From: Chthonomonas calidirosea T49
Lineage (GTDB): Bacteria > Armatimonadota > Chthonomonadetes > Chthonomonadales > Chthonomonadaceae
Assembly (NCBI RefSeq): GCF_000427095.1
Contig: NC_021487.1
Coordinates: 2,191,325 to 2,255,324, forward strand
Reading direction: 5' to 3'
DNA length: 64,000 bases
This document shows positions 43,916 to 52,106 of the stretch, piece after piece. Each line of letters opens with the position of its first letter. The stretch's first letter is position 1. Under the pieces are notes generated by a model that worked only from the letters and a program-made list of their open reading frames with translations, was not told where the DNA came from and ran no database searches. A program made the position numbers and the translations under genes.

Positions 43916-45715
43916 CTAGCTCTTGCGCGGGATAATGCGGAGGCCTAGCTCTATGAGCTGGGCCTCCTCGACTTCTGAGGGGGCTTCCATCATCGGATCG
44001 TAACCAAGTCCCATTTTTGGAAAAGCAATGACCTCTCGAATGTTGGGCTCATCCAAAAGATTCATGATGAGCCGATCGATCCCAGCAGCAAAACCCCCGT
44101 GCGGCGGAGCCCCATAGGAAAAGGCCTCCAATAGATGCCCAAAACGCTCCTGCTGTTGCTCTCTGCCAATACCTAGAAGGTCAAAAACCTTCTGCTGGAT
44201 GTCTGCCCGATGGATTCGAATGCTGCCCGACGCCGACTCCTGGCCGTTGCAAACGAGATCATAGCATTGAGCGCGTATACGGGCGGGATCGGTATCGAAA
44301 TAGGGCAGATGCTCCTCGTAGGGCATTGTGAAGGGATGATGCTCGGCTTCCCAACGCTGCTCCTCCGCATTCCACTGCACGAGAGGAAAATCGGTTACAA
44401 AGCAGAACGCCAGCACATCAGGGTTACGCAGCCCACATCGCTTCCCGATCTCCAACCGCAGTCGAGACAGCGACTCTGCCACGATTTTTGGGTTGGCGTC
44501 GGCCACAATACAGAGCAGATCGCCGGCTTCCGCCTCGCAAAGCTGCAGCAAACGCTGCATCTGGTCGGCAGAAAAGAACTTAGCGATGTTGGATTTTACC
44601 CCCTGTGGAGTCGGTTCAAGGACGGCGATCGTGGCCAACCCTTTGGCCCCGAACTCCTTTACCAACTCGCCCAAGGCCTCTTGCTCTTTTCGCGAGAGCT
44701 GCGCCCCTTGGGGGTAACGCACGGCCTTTACCTGCCCGCCGGCCTCTATGGCCGCTCGAAAAACTCCGAACTCCGTCTCTTGCGCAAGCGCTGTGAGATC
44801 GCAGAGCGTGAGGCCGAACCGGAGGTCGGGCTTATCTGTTCCGTAGAGTCGGAGCGCCTCATCGTAGGTAAGGCGAGGGAATGGGGTAGATAGAAGTCGT
44901 TTTTCGCTAAGCTGTTGCACCACCGCCGTCATCACCTTCTCGATAATCTGTAGGACGTCTTCTTGGGTAACAAACGACATCTCCACATCGAGTTGGGTGA
45001 ACTCGGGCTGACGATCGGCGCGTTGAGCTTCATCACGAAAGCAACGTGCAATCTGGAAATAGCGCTCACAGCCGGCAACCATCAACAGCTGCTTATACTG
45101 TTGCGGCGACTGCGGCAGTGCGTAAAAAAGGCCTGGTTGCAACCGATAAGGCACAAGATAGTCCCTTGCCCCCTCAGGTGTGGATTTTGTGAGAATGGGC
45201 GTTTCGATCTCTAAAAAGCCTTCGGCATCCAACAGATCGCGGATCAACTTCACCACGCGATGACGAAGCTCCAAAATGCGCATCATTTTTGGACGTCGCA
45301 GATCGAGGTACCGATGCTTTACTCGCAGCGTCTCATCCACAGTGCGCATCTGATCTTCATCGTTCAGAGGAAAGGGAAGAGTTTTAGCCGTGTTGAGTAT
45401 CTCGATCTGTTGTGCGGCGATCTCAACGTTGCCGGTAGCAAGCTTAGGGTTCTCCGTGCCAGGCTTGCGCAGACGCACTAGCCCGCGAAGGCTTAGCACA
45501 TACTCGGTTCGAAGAGCATTTGCCGTCTCAATGAGATGAGGTACGTCTGAACGATCAACGACCACCTGCACCAGGCCGGTGCGATCTCTCAAGTCAATGA
45601 AAACAAGATCGCCAAAGGTGCGCACACGGTGCACCCAACCGTTCAAAACAACCTCTTGTCCCACATGCTCTTCCCGCAAAGCTCCACATGCTATGGTGCG
45701 CTGCCAATAAGCCAC
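43916..45715 (-). CDS. aspS: aspartyl-tRNA synthetase (bacterial type)
   Basis: 599 residues, the bacterial length with GAD insertion. OB-fold N-terminus (VVLNGWVHRVRTFGDLVFID), motif 2 region (RCFRDEAQRADRQPEFTQLD), GAD domain about 290-400, and motif 3 near the C-terminus (GGFAAGIDRLIMNLLDEPNI). The start is GTG 45715 after AAAGGAGG. With asnS also present, a discriminating AspRS is plausible. Confidence 0.97.
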   Translation of the reverse strand: MAYWQRTIACGALREEHVGQEVVLNGWVHRVRTFGDLVFIDLRDRTGLVQVVVDRSDVPHLIETANALRTEYVLSLRGLVRLRKPGTENPKLATGNVEIAAQQIEILNTAKTLPFPLNDEDQMRTVDETLRVKHRYLDLRRPKMMRILELRHRVVKLIRDLLDAEGFLEIETPILTKSTPEGARDYLVPYRLQPGLFYALPQSPQQYKQLLMVAGCERYFQIARCFRDEAQRADRQPEFTQLDVEMSFVTQEDVLQIIEKVMTAVVQQLSEKRLLSTPFPRLTYDEALRLYGTDKPDLRFGLTLCDLTALAQETEFGVFRAAIEAGGQVKAVRYPQGAQLSRKEQEALGELVKEFGAKGLATIAVLEPTPQGVKSNIAKFFSADQMQRLLQLCEAEAGDLLCIVADANPKIVAESLSRLRLEIGKRCGLRNPDVLAFCFVTDFPLVQWNAEEQRWEAEHHPFTMPYEEHLPYFDTDPARIRAQCYDLVCNGQESASGSIRIHRADIQQKVFDLLGIGREQQQERFGHLLEAFSYGAPPHGGFAAGIDRLIMNLLDEPNIREVIAFPKMGLGYDPMMEAPSEVEEAQLIELGLRIIPRKS

Positions 45716-45867
45716 GAATACCCTCCTTTAATCTCCTCTTGTTTTTTGCAAAGAACGCCGTCCTGTTGGTGCAAGCGTTATACCTAGAAAGGATTGTGGT
45801 TCATTTTACCCCTTGTCTCTATACGTCGCACCAGCGTTACGCTACCGCCAGCCGGTTGTACGGTGGT

Positions 45868-47385
45868 TTATAATGGGTTACTACGTCTGAACAGATAGAA
45901 CGCAGGTACAGCCATTGGGTGTGACGGATCGTGCCATACATGAATAAGACGATAGTGACCCTCCAAACGCTCTGCAAACGGAAGCGTCCGCTCGTATCGG
46001 ACAAGCATCTGGTACTCTCCGGCGCGTAGTAGCACGAAATCCGGCAGAAAATGGCTCCAAAGTGCGTGCAGTGGTGATGGGTAACGCTTTGCATAGAAAG
46101 GCAAAACTTGTGGTGAGACCAGCCCGACGGTATCTAGCACGCGCAGGCCGCTAAAGTAACCGATGTAGCCTATTGGCTCCAGCATAAGGGTCTGATAAGG
46201 ATGTGCGTGTGTGTGAAGCCAAACTCCTATAGGTAAGCGCAGTCTCTGCTCGGCCATCTGCGCCCGCTTCAAGGTGCGATAGGCATAAGGAACGGTGACG
46301 GTAGCTAGCAACAGGCTGGCCAGAGCTGTAGCAACCAGCGGCGAAAGGCGAAATCGGTTGGGCAAGAGACGCGCGCCGAGCGCAAACCAGCCAAGCATGC
46401 CCCAGAAGTAGAAGAGGGGAGAGGGTGGTACAAAGTACCAGCCGAAAAGGAAAACAGGGGAGAAAGCCATTGCGGCATAGTAGGTTAGCATCCAAAGCAG
46501 AGAGGCCAACAAGTTGGTGTTTTGCGACTGGAGAGTGGTCTCTTTGTGAACGAAGCCCCAAACTGCCTGCAAAATTGCGAGGATGCAACCTACACTCATA
46601 CATCCTTCGAAAGGGTGCATCAACATATGACTCAAGAAGGGCTTAAGCTGCGGCAAAGGTCTGGCATATTCACGAGAGTACACGATCAGCTTCGCCGGGA
46701 CAGATGTGGGGATGAACGAGCCAAAATAGATGGTTGCGAAAACAAGCCAGGGAAGAACGATTAAGCAGAATAGAAGCAACCCTTTCCATGGAAAACGGTG
46801 CAGTCGTAAGAGCGAATCGCCTAAAAGGAAGAGGGCAAGCACCCCTCCATCAACGCGCAATAGCAGCAGAAGAGCAGCGCAAAACCATGTTACAAGCTCT
46901 TTTTCCAGTATCTGCCCGAGAAAGCTGCCCATAATGGCTGCGGCTACAGGCCCTACCTCCATTCCTCTGGCGGCCCAGGTAAGGTTGAGCGGAAAAAGGG
47001 CCACAGCCCATGCTGCCCCTAAACCCACCCCCGGCCTGCCCACTGCTCTTCCTAACCGATAGGCTCCAAGAGCCGTCAATAGATCGCATGCAATTCCTAA
47101 GAGCTTCCCTCCCAGCAAGGCATTGAGATGGAGGCGAAATAACAGCGCGAGCCAGAGAGTGTACAAAGGCGTTGTTGTCCCTAAAACATGTTCACCGGGA
47201 TTATAGACAAACCCTACACCCTGTGCAATGTTGGCCGCATAGCGCAGAGTAATATAGACATCTTCTTCAGTGGCACCGGTAAGCAAGAGGGGGATTCGTG
47301 CTATCAGTGCGACGGTGAGCAGCAAAAGCAACGCCACTGTGTAAGGGTCATGCCAAACCTCTCTGAGGCGATCACGTAACGCCAT
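45868..47385 (-). CDS. polytopic membrane glycosyltransferase-like protein (GT-C fold)
   Basis: 505 residues with about ten hydrophobic helices (VALLLLLTVALIARIPLLL, LVTWFCAALLLLLRVDGGVL, LLPNRFRLSPLVATALASLL). The first extracytoplasmic loop contains TEEDVYITLRYAANIAQG and YNPGEHVLGTTTPLYTLWLA, resembling arabinofuranosyl/mannosyltransferase GT-C enzymes that use polyprenyl-phosphate sugars; the Asp of EEDVYIT fits the catalytic position. The C-terminal soluble region (LEPIGYIGYFSGLRVLDTVG) supports this. It would act on the outer face of the inner membrane. Donor and acceptor unknown. Confidence 0.65.
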   Translation of the reverse strand: MALRDRLREVWHDPYTVALLLLLTVALIARIPLLLTGATEEDVYITLRYAANIAQGVGFVYNPGEHVLGTTTPLYTLWLALLFRLHLNALLGGKLLGIACDLLTALGAYRLGRAVGRPGVGLGAAWAVALFPLNLTWAARGMEVGPVAAAIMGSFLGQILEKELVTWFCAALLLLLRVDGGVLALFLLGDSLLRLHRFPWKGLLLFCLIVLPWLVFATIYFGSFIPTSVPAKLIVYSREYARPLPQLKPFLSHMLMHPFEGCMSVGCILAILQAVWGFVHKETTLQSQNTNLLASLLWMLTYYAAMAFSPVFLFGWYFVPPSPLFYFWGMLGWFALGARLLPNRFRLSPLVATALASLLLATVTVPYAYRTLKRAQMAEQRLRLPIGVWLHTHAHPYQTLMLEPIGYIGYFSGLRVLDTVGLVSPQVLPFYAKRYPSPLHALWSHFLPDFVLLRAGEYQMLVRYERTLPFAERLEGHYRLIHVWHDPSHPMAVPAFYLFRRSNPL

Positions 47386-47393
47386 AAGCGACC

Positions 47394-48080
47394 TTAGCTA
47401 TTCGCCTTATCGCTAGGAGTGGGAAGTGAGGTTAGGGAGAAAGGAGCCGTAGCGACCTGAGGGGATGATGGGGTAACGAACGGCCAGGAGAACTGCACAG
47501 CAGCACGTACGATAAGCCGCCCTGGCTCACAGCGAATATCCTGGAGTACCACGGGAAAGGGAAGTTGGTGCAGGCTCAAAAGAGGCAGTTCGTTGATCAG
47601 ACGCTCTATATGCTGCACCGCCATCTCCGGCAGTGCAAAACCGGTACGTACCGACTTCAGCTCCACACGAATCTGGGTTGTGCTGGCGATCGCGGGCACA
47701 ACCTCAGCAGTGAACGGCACGAGGAGATTCGATAAAAAGGGAAGGTAGAGATTTTTTTGAGCGGGAAGGAACTTGCCATCAACGATCGTCTTGCCCGAAA
47801 GCAGCCGTATCCGCAGCTCGCGTACCGGCGCGCTTGGTGGCGTAAAATCGCGAAGGAGGGAGTTGAGAGTAACCTCTGATAGGACTAGAACAACGGAGAT
47901 GAGGTCTGCGGACAGTTGTGGTTTTAAACCTCCTGCTTGATCAAGCTCAAAGCGAGCGGAGGCAAGCTCGATTGTCACCTCATCCACGTGCAGTATTCCG
48001 GGGAGTTGGGGTAGCTGCAGGGCAACGTGATGCAGACGCACTTGGCCGTCCGTGCACTCGAAACTTATCACCTCACTCAC
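47394..48080 (-). CDS. hypothetical beta-rich protein, possibly LmeA/DUF2993-like
   Basis: 228 residues without signal peptide. The pattern of beta strands (VRLHHVALQLPQLPGILHVD; TTQIRVELKSVRTGFALPEM) and the C-terminal LHQLPFPVVLQDIRCEPGRL resembles the end of the DUF2993 lipoprotein at 23354-24136. Distant homology is suggested, not shown. It lies eight bases upstream of the GT-C gene on the same strand, so they may be coexpressed. The last 30 residues are Pro/Ser/Thr-rich. Confidence 0.55.
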   Translation of the reverse strand: MSEVISFECTDGQVRLHHVALQLPQLPGILHVDEVTIELASARFELDQAGGLKPQLSADLISVVLVLSEVTLNSLLRDFTPPSAPVRELRIRLLSGKTIVDGKFLPAQKNLYLPFLSNLLVPFTAEVVPAIASTTQIRVELKSVRTGFALPEMAVQHIERLINELPLLSLHQLPFPVVLQDIRCEPGRLIVRAAVQFSWPFVTPSSPQVATAPFSLTSLPTPSDKANS

Positions 48081-48230
48081 ATTCCTTATGCCAATGCATT
48101 GAGGCTATTTTAGCACATGAAACAGCCCGATACCGCATCTCTTACTCTGACCATTTAAACGCCAATAAGCCATGTTCCCTTTAGATTTTGCGTTGCGCCC
48201 GGCCTCGACTTTTGATATCATTCCCGACGC

Positions 48231-49328
48231 TTAGACGTCTGTCCCCTCTATCGGATGAAAGCGTGTGCGAACCCAAAGGATCGCCGAGCCAAGCCCTCCA
48301 ACCGCTACAATGGCGATGGCTAAAACTCCTATAAGTGACAGACCGAAGATACCTAGCAAGAGATTTGCAACCATCAAGAACGTGATGCCAGCGGCCGCTT
48401 TACGCGGCCAGTTGGTGAGATAGGCAGCATACTTTGGAAAGCGCTCTATGAGCTTATCCATCAAGGCTGCCGATCCACAAAGCCACCCTACTCCTAGCCC
48501 ACAAAACATCAGCAGCACCCAGGCTATGGCGAGAGGAGCTATGTAGAGTTTGTAGCTGGTTGCACATAGACTCCCCAAGGCCACTCCGGTGCAGAGCAAG
48601 ATAAGTAAGCTACCTATCCCGTGCCCTACCGCCTCGCGCGGCCGGTCCAAGAGGGTAAGGCTGACATTTTGTGCCCACCGTGGGGCTAAGCCCGCAAGAA
48701 TGACTGTTCCCAAAAGACCATAAAGCCACAATCCCAGCAGTGTGAGAGGTCGCGAAGGTGGCGCCGACTCGGTATCGGCAGGTGCGTGATAAGTTGCGAT
48801 TGTGTTAGTAAGCGTGGGAGATCCTATCGGCAGGTAAGTGCTCGCATCGCCATCCGTCATCATATTAACCGTGGTTGCGGACGAACTCCCTAGCGAATCG
48901 GATCGCTCATTTAATATGTACCCTCGGTTGGGAGTTGACTTAAAAAAGCAGGTGACCCTCAGATTTGGTGTTGGGTGAATAGTTTTCAGCGGTTTGGTCT
49001 TGCGAGCCGATTCAAAAAGCGCAACCTCATGCACAATGGCTTTGGGAGATATTTCCAGGGTGGTGGGGCCTTGAAAGAGTTTGATCGCTCCATCGATTCG
49101 GGCGCCTGGGGCGACGATAACGCGCGGGCACTGATAGGCATAGACATCTTTCAGAACATGGCCTTCTATGAACAGAGCTTGATGGAGCGCTTTAAGTTGT
49201 TCCTCTTTGGCATTGGCAGGTACACGAAGCAGAGCGGAATGAAGGTTCTGTGAATCCTGCCCCCAGCAGGGTAGAACCAAGAGAAGATTCATCAGGATGG
49301 ACAAAGAGAAAAGGGCTCTTGCACGCAT
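48231..49328 (-). CDS. membrane protein with bactofilin-like exported domain, in ECF operon
   Basis: 365 residues. A signal peptide (FSLSILMNLLLVLPCWG) is followed by an extracytoplasmic region with a strand pattern (FIEGHVLKDVYAYQCPRVIV, APGARIDGAIKLFQGPTTLE) that recalls polymer-forming bactofilin-type beta-helix rungs. A Ser/Thr-rich linker follows, then four or five membrane helices from about residue 205 (TLLGLWLYGLLGTVILAGLA; LAIAWVLLMFCGLGVGWLCG). It lies two bases after the anti-sigma gene and is very likely cotranscribed. A role in envelope stress or shape is inferred from context only. Confidence 0.55.
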   Translation of the reverse strand: MRARALFSLSILMNLLLVLPCWGQDSQNLHSALLRVPANAKEEQLKALHQALFIEGHVLKDVYAYQCPRVIVAPGARIDGAIKLFQGPTTLEISPKAIVHEVALFESARKTKPLKTIHPTPNLRVTCFFKSTPNRGYILNERSDSLGSSSATTVNMMTDGDASTYLPIGSPTLTNTIATYHAPADTESAPPSRPLTLLGLWLYGLLGTVILAGLAPRWAQNVSLTLLDRPREAVGHGIGSLLILLCTGVALGSLCATSYKLYIAPLAIAWVLLMFCGLGVGWLCGSAALMDKLIERFPKYAAYLTNWPRKAAAGITFLMVANLLLGIFGLSLIGVLAIAIVAVGGLGSAILWVRTRFHPIEGTDV

Positions 49329-49330
49329 CG

Positions 49331-50077
49331 CTACATTCCTCCTCGCCAGAGTGGACGACGCCGATAGCGCATGAATGCTGCCAACACCGCCAACAGGGCA
49401 ATATCAAAAAGAACCCCTGCCAGCTCCGCACTTCCTCCTTCCTGCCAGATGTGAAGGAGAGTATCGAGAGAAGCCGCCAACGACTGCAGCACATTAGCAA
49501 CCAGCCAGCCTAATAGGGGAACAGAGCGCATGGAAGCAGCAAATTCGCGCAGTATCTGAACCCCTATCTCCAGATTAGCCCCTAGCACGAGTCGCCCCCA
49601 AGCGCTTGCTATGAGGAAAAGGAAAACCCCCATAAAAAGCGTCGCAGCCAATAGGCCATATCGGCCTAAAGTCTCTTTGGGAGTCTGCAGGTGGCTCTGG
49701 AGTTGACTCGCCGATTCCTCAGAGAACTCATCGCGCATGCGTTCAGGAGAGATAACAGGAGGTGCGAGAAACTGCAGACGCCTTAGCACTTGATCGGAAA
49801 AATCCGATGGAGGGTCAAGCATCGGAAGCTCTTCAAGGCACATCACCACCTGCTGCATTAGCGCAAACTCCTGTGCGCACTTGGTGCAGACGGCCAGATG
49901 GACGTTGAGCGCTACGGCCTGATCAGGGCGCAGCGAGCCGTCGTTCTCAAGCAGTTCCGGCAGATATCGGCGAACTTCTAGGCAAAGCTCTTCACTGGCC
50001 GCTTCTGCGGAGTGAGTAAGATAGAGCGGCTTTTGACCGTGTTGTTCTTGCTGCTCATGAAATTGATGTTCCATCAT
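49331..50077 (-). CDS. anti-sigma factor with zinc-finger (zf-HC2-type) domain
   Basis: 248 residues. The N-terminal anti-sigma domain binds and blocks an ECF sigma factor; LNVHLAVCTKCAQEFALMQQ near residues 56-75 is the HxxxCxxC motif, preceded by CLEVRRYLPELLEND. A linker of about 50 residues leads to one or two membrane helices (LAATLFMGVFLFLIASAWG; ELAGVLFDIALLAVLAAFM). The start overlaps the sigma gene stop by 4 nt (ATGA), a hallmark of sigma/anti-sigma pairs. Confidence 0.88.
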   Translation of the reverse strand: MMEHQFHEQQEQHGQKPLYLTHSAEAASEELCLEVRRYLPELLENDGSLRPDQAVALNVHLAVCTKCAQEFALMQQVVMCLEELPMLDPPSDFSDQVLRRLQFLAPPVISPERMRDEFSEESASQLQSHLQTPKETLGRYGLLAATLFMGVFLFLIASAWGRLVLGANLEIGVQILREFAASMRSVPLLGWLVANVLQSLAASLDTLLHIWQEGGSAELAGVLFDIALLAVLAAFMRYRRRPLWRGGM

Positions 50078-50670
50078 TTTATCTCTAATGCCGTGGCTAA
50101 CCGTTCACGAAGCATCTCGCGCGCACGAAAGAGGTGGGTTTTTACCGTGCCGGCAGGTATATCCAGTGTCTGCGCGATCTCTTCCACACTCATGCCTTGG
50201 AGATGGCGCAGAATGACAACCGCTCGATAGCGAGCCGGTAACGTGTTGATGGCATTTTGTACCATCTCCTGCGTGGCATGGCGTATCGCCATGATTTCAG
50301 GGTCTGAAGTGCGAGCCTCCGCGGCGGGTTCACGGCCCTCTTCCAATTCGGAATCAAGAGAGAGCGCTCCCTTTGACTTTCTTGATCGCAGGAGGTCAAT
50401 GGACAAGTTGGAGGCGATCTTAAAAAGCCACGTTAGAAAGCTTGCATCTTTTCGAAAGGAGTGTAGCGACTGAAAGGCGCGCAGGAACGTCTCTTGACTA
50501 ATGTCTTGAGCATCCTCTGCATTGCCCATCATTCGGTAGGCGAAATTATAGATTTGGCGCTGGTAACGCTTTACGAGTTGATCATAAGCGGACCAGTCCC
50601 CACACAGCGTACGCTGCACGAGGTCGGAATCCTTTTCTTCCACGAGTGTGATCGTCCCCATTGGTCTCAC
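50074..50670 (-). CDS. ECF-type RNA polymerase sigma factor
   Basis: 198 residues. Region 2 (AYDQLVKRYQRQIYNFAYRM, then AEDAQDISQETFLRAFQSL with the -10-binding part) and region 4 (LPARYRAVVILRHLQGMSVE, EEIAQTLDIPAGTVKTHLFR) are separated by an acidic linker of about 40 residues, as in group RpoE/SigW factors. The start may be ATG 50670 or the next in-frame ATG at 50661. It heads a three-gene operon with its anti-sigma and a membrane protein. No self-recognised promoter could be assigned by eye. Confidence 0.93.
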   Translation of the reverse strand: MRPMGTITLVEEKDSDLVQRTLCGDWSAYDQLVKRYQRQIYNFAYRMMGNAEDAQDISQETFLRAFQSLHSFRKDASFLTWLFKIASNLSIDLLRSRKSKGALSLDSELEEGREPAAEARTSDPEIMAIRHATQEMVQNAINTLPARYRAVVILRHLQGMSVEEIAQTLDIPAGTVKTHLFRAREMLRERLATALEIK

Positions 50671-50782
50671 GGAGCGCTCTCTTTCTTGAAGAGACTACGC
50701 AGCCGTGAAGTATTCGGTTTCAAGAGTTTTCCTAACTTCATTCTCCACAAAGGTGATTAGCTCTATTTCTAGGGATGCGAGG

Positions 50783-51820
50783 TTATTTAGGACGACTTTG
50801 CTCTAGCTCATGTGCGATTTCGAGGAAACTTCGATAGCGTCTGGCAGAAAGGTGGCCCTGTTCCACCGCCATTTTAATGTTACATCCGGGCTCGGTTTCA
50901 TGTCGACAGTCCCGAAACCGACAGGGGGTAGCCAGAAACGGTCTAAAATCAACAAAGCATTCCGCTAACTCCTGTCGCGAGAGGGCAGGCAGCTCCAACT
51001 GCCGTAGACCAGGAGTATCGGCTACCCATCCGCCTCCTTCCAGAGGAAAAAGCTCGCGCACCGTTGTGGTATGTCGTCCTCGATGGGTAACATCGCCCAC
51101 AGCGCCAACCTTCAGATGCAGGCCCGGTTGCAGAACGTTTAGAAGGCTCGACTTGCCGACCCCGGAGGGGCCAGTGAAGGCCGAAATTCGTCCTCGCAAC
51201 ACGTGCCGAAGCGGTTCAATACCGGTCTCCTTCAAGGCGCTTGTTGGCAAGACTTTATAGCCAAGAGCCGCGAACTCACCGAAACTCCTCTGAAACTGCG
51301 TCTCATCCACTAGGTCGCGCTTGTTGGCTACCAATACGGCTTCCAAACCAAATGCCTCGGCTGCCACCAGCCAACGGTCTATGCGCCATGGATCGGGGTT
51401 CGGCTCGGCACAGGCGAAGACCACAACCAGCTGGTCTAGATTGGTTACCAGCGTTTGCTCTTTGCCACGAAAAGCTGCCCTTGCAAAGCGTGTCCGGCGA
51501 GGTAGTACCTCCTCAATGACACCGGTATGGTCAGGTAAAATGGAAAAGAGCACCCGATCGCCAACCGCCACGACGTCGGTCTGTGGCGGCATTTTTGCCT
51601 TGACGACCCGGCGAGGGAGCGCAGCGCTCTCTGTGTAGGTAAGCTGTTTACGAAGCGTTCCCCTTAAGATGCAGGTATAGCGGGGCGGATCGCTGCTCTT
51701 ATCCGCCTCAGCCTGCACAATGTAGGTGCCGCTTAGGACCTTCAACACGATGCCTTCCTGCAAATCCCCGCAGGCCATTTCGCCTTTTTCGTTCTGAGCT
51801 TTAGATGCCTCCGACGTCAT
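50783..51820 (-). CDS. rsgA: ribosome small-subunit-dependent GTPase RsgA
   Basis: 345 residues. Circularly permuted GTPase that checks 30S subunit maturation. An N-terminal OB-fold (about 20-115) is followed by the GTPase motifs in permuted order: G4 (LVANKRDLVDE), G1 (FTGPSGVGKSSLLNVL), G3 (VADTPGLRQLELP). A C-terminal zinc domain has CRFRDCRHETEPGCNIKMAV. An N-terminal extension of about 20 polar residues is slightly longer than usual. GGAGG lies four bases before ATG 51820. Confidence 0.96.
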   Translation of the reverse strand: MTSEASKAQNEKGEMACGDLQEGIVLKVLSGTYIVQAEADKSSDPPRYTCILRGTLRKQLTYTESAALPRRVVKAKMPPQTDVVAVGDRVLFSILPDHTGVIEEVLPRRTRFARAAFRGKEQTLVTNLDQLVVVFACAEPNPDPWRIDRWLVAAEAFGLEAVLVANKRDLVDETQFQRSFGEFAALGYKVLPTSALKETGIEPLRHVLRGRISAFTGPSGVGKSSLLNVLQPGLHLKVGAVGDVTHRGRHTTTVRELFPLEGGGWVADTPGLRQLELPALSRQELAECFVDFRPFLATPCRFRDCRHETEPGCNIKMAVEQGHLSARRYRSFLEIAHELEQSRPK

Positions 51821-51842
51821 TCTGCCTCCTCTGTTCCCCTGC

Positions 51843-51974
51843 TCACGAAGGATGCATAGGAACTACCTCAAGGATGGGAAGTCCATTCACCACGATGCTA
51901 TCGCACCGCAGCTCCCGTCCAATGACAAAACAGTCGTTTGCTACCAGCGGTGGTCTCTTTACGAAGAATTCCTT
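51843..51974 (-). pseudogene. 43-codon protein-like stretch without a start, possible gene remnant
   Basis: Within the 286-bp gap between rsgA and the helicase, the minus strand reads FFVKRPPLVANDCFVIGREL and then CDSIVVNGLPILEVVP before a stop. It looks like natural protein, but no start codon or ribosome site precedes it; a neighbouring frame upstream reads LVENILLAALTASFIKGI. It may be the end of a decayed small gene. No other feature is seen in this gap apart from a TATAAT on the minus strand near 52080. Confidence 0.25.
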
Positions 51975-52106
51975 TTATGAAGGATGCCGTTAAAGCTGCA
52001 AGGAGTATATTTTCAACAAGTCCGTTTAAAGCGAGTTACATTAGGAACGAGCTGCAGCCCGTAATCGTATCCTCGTCTATTATACCGCGAATAGAGCTAG
52101 CAACGC

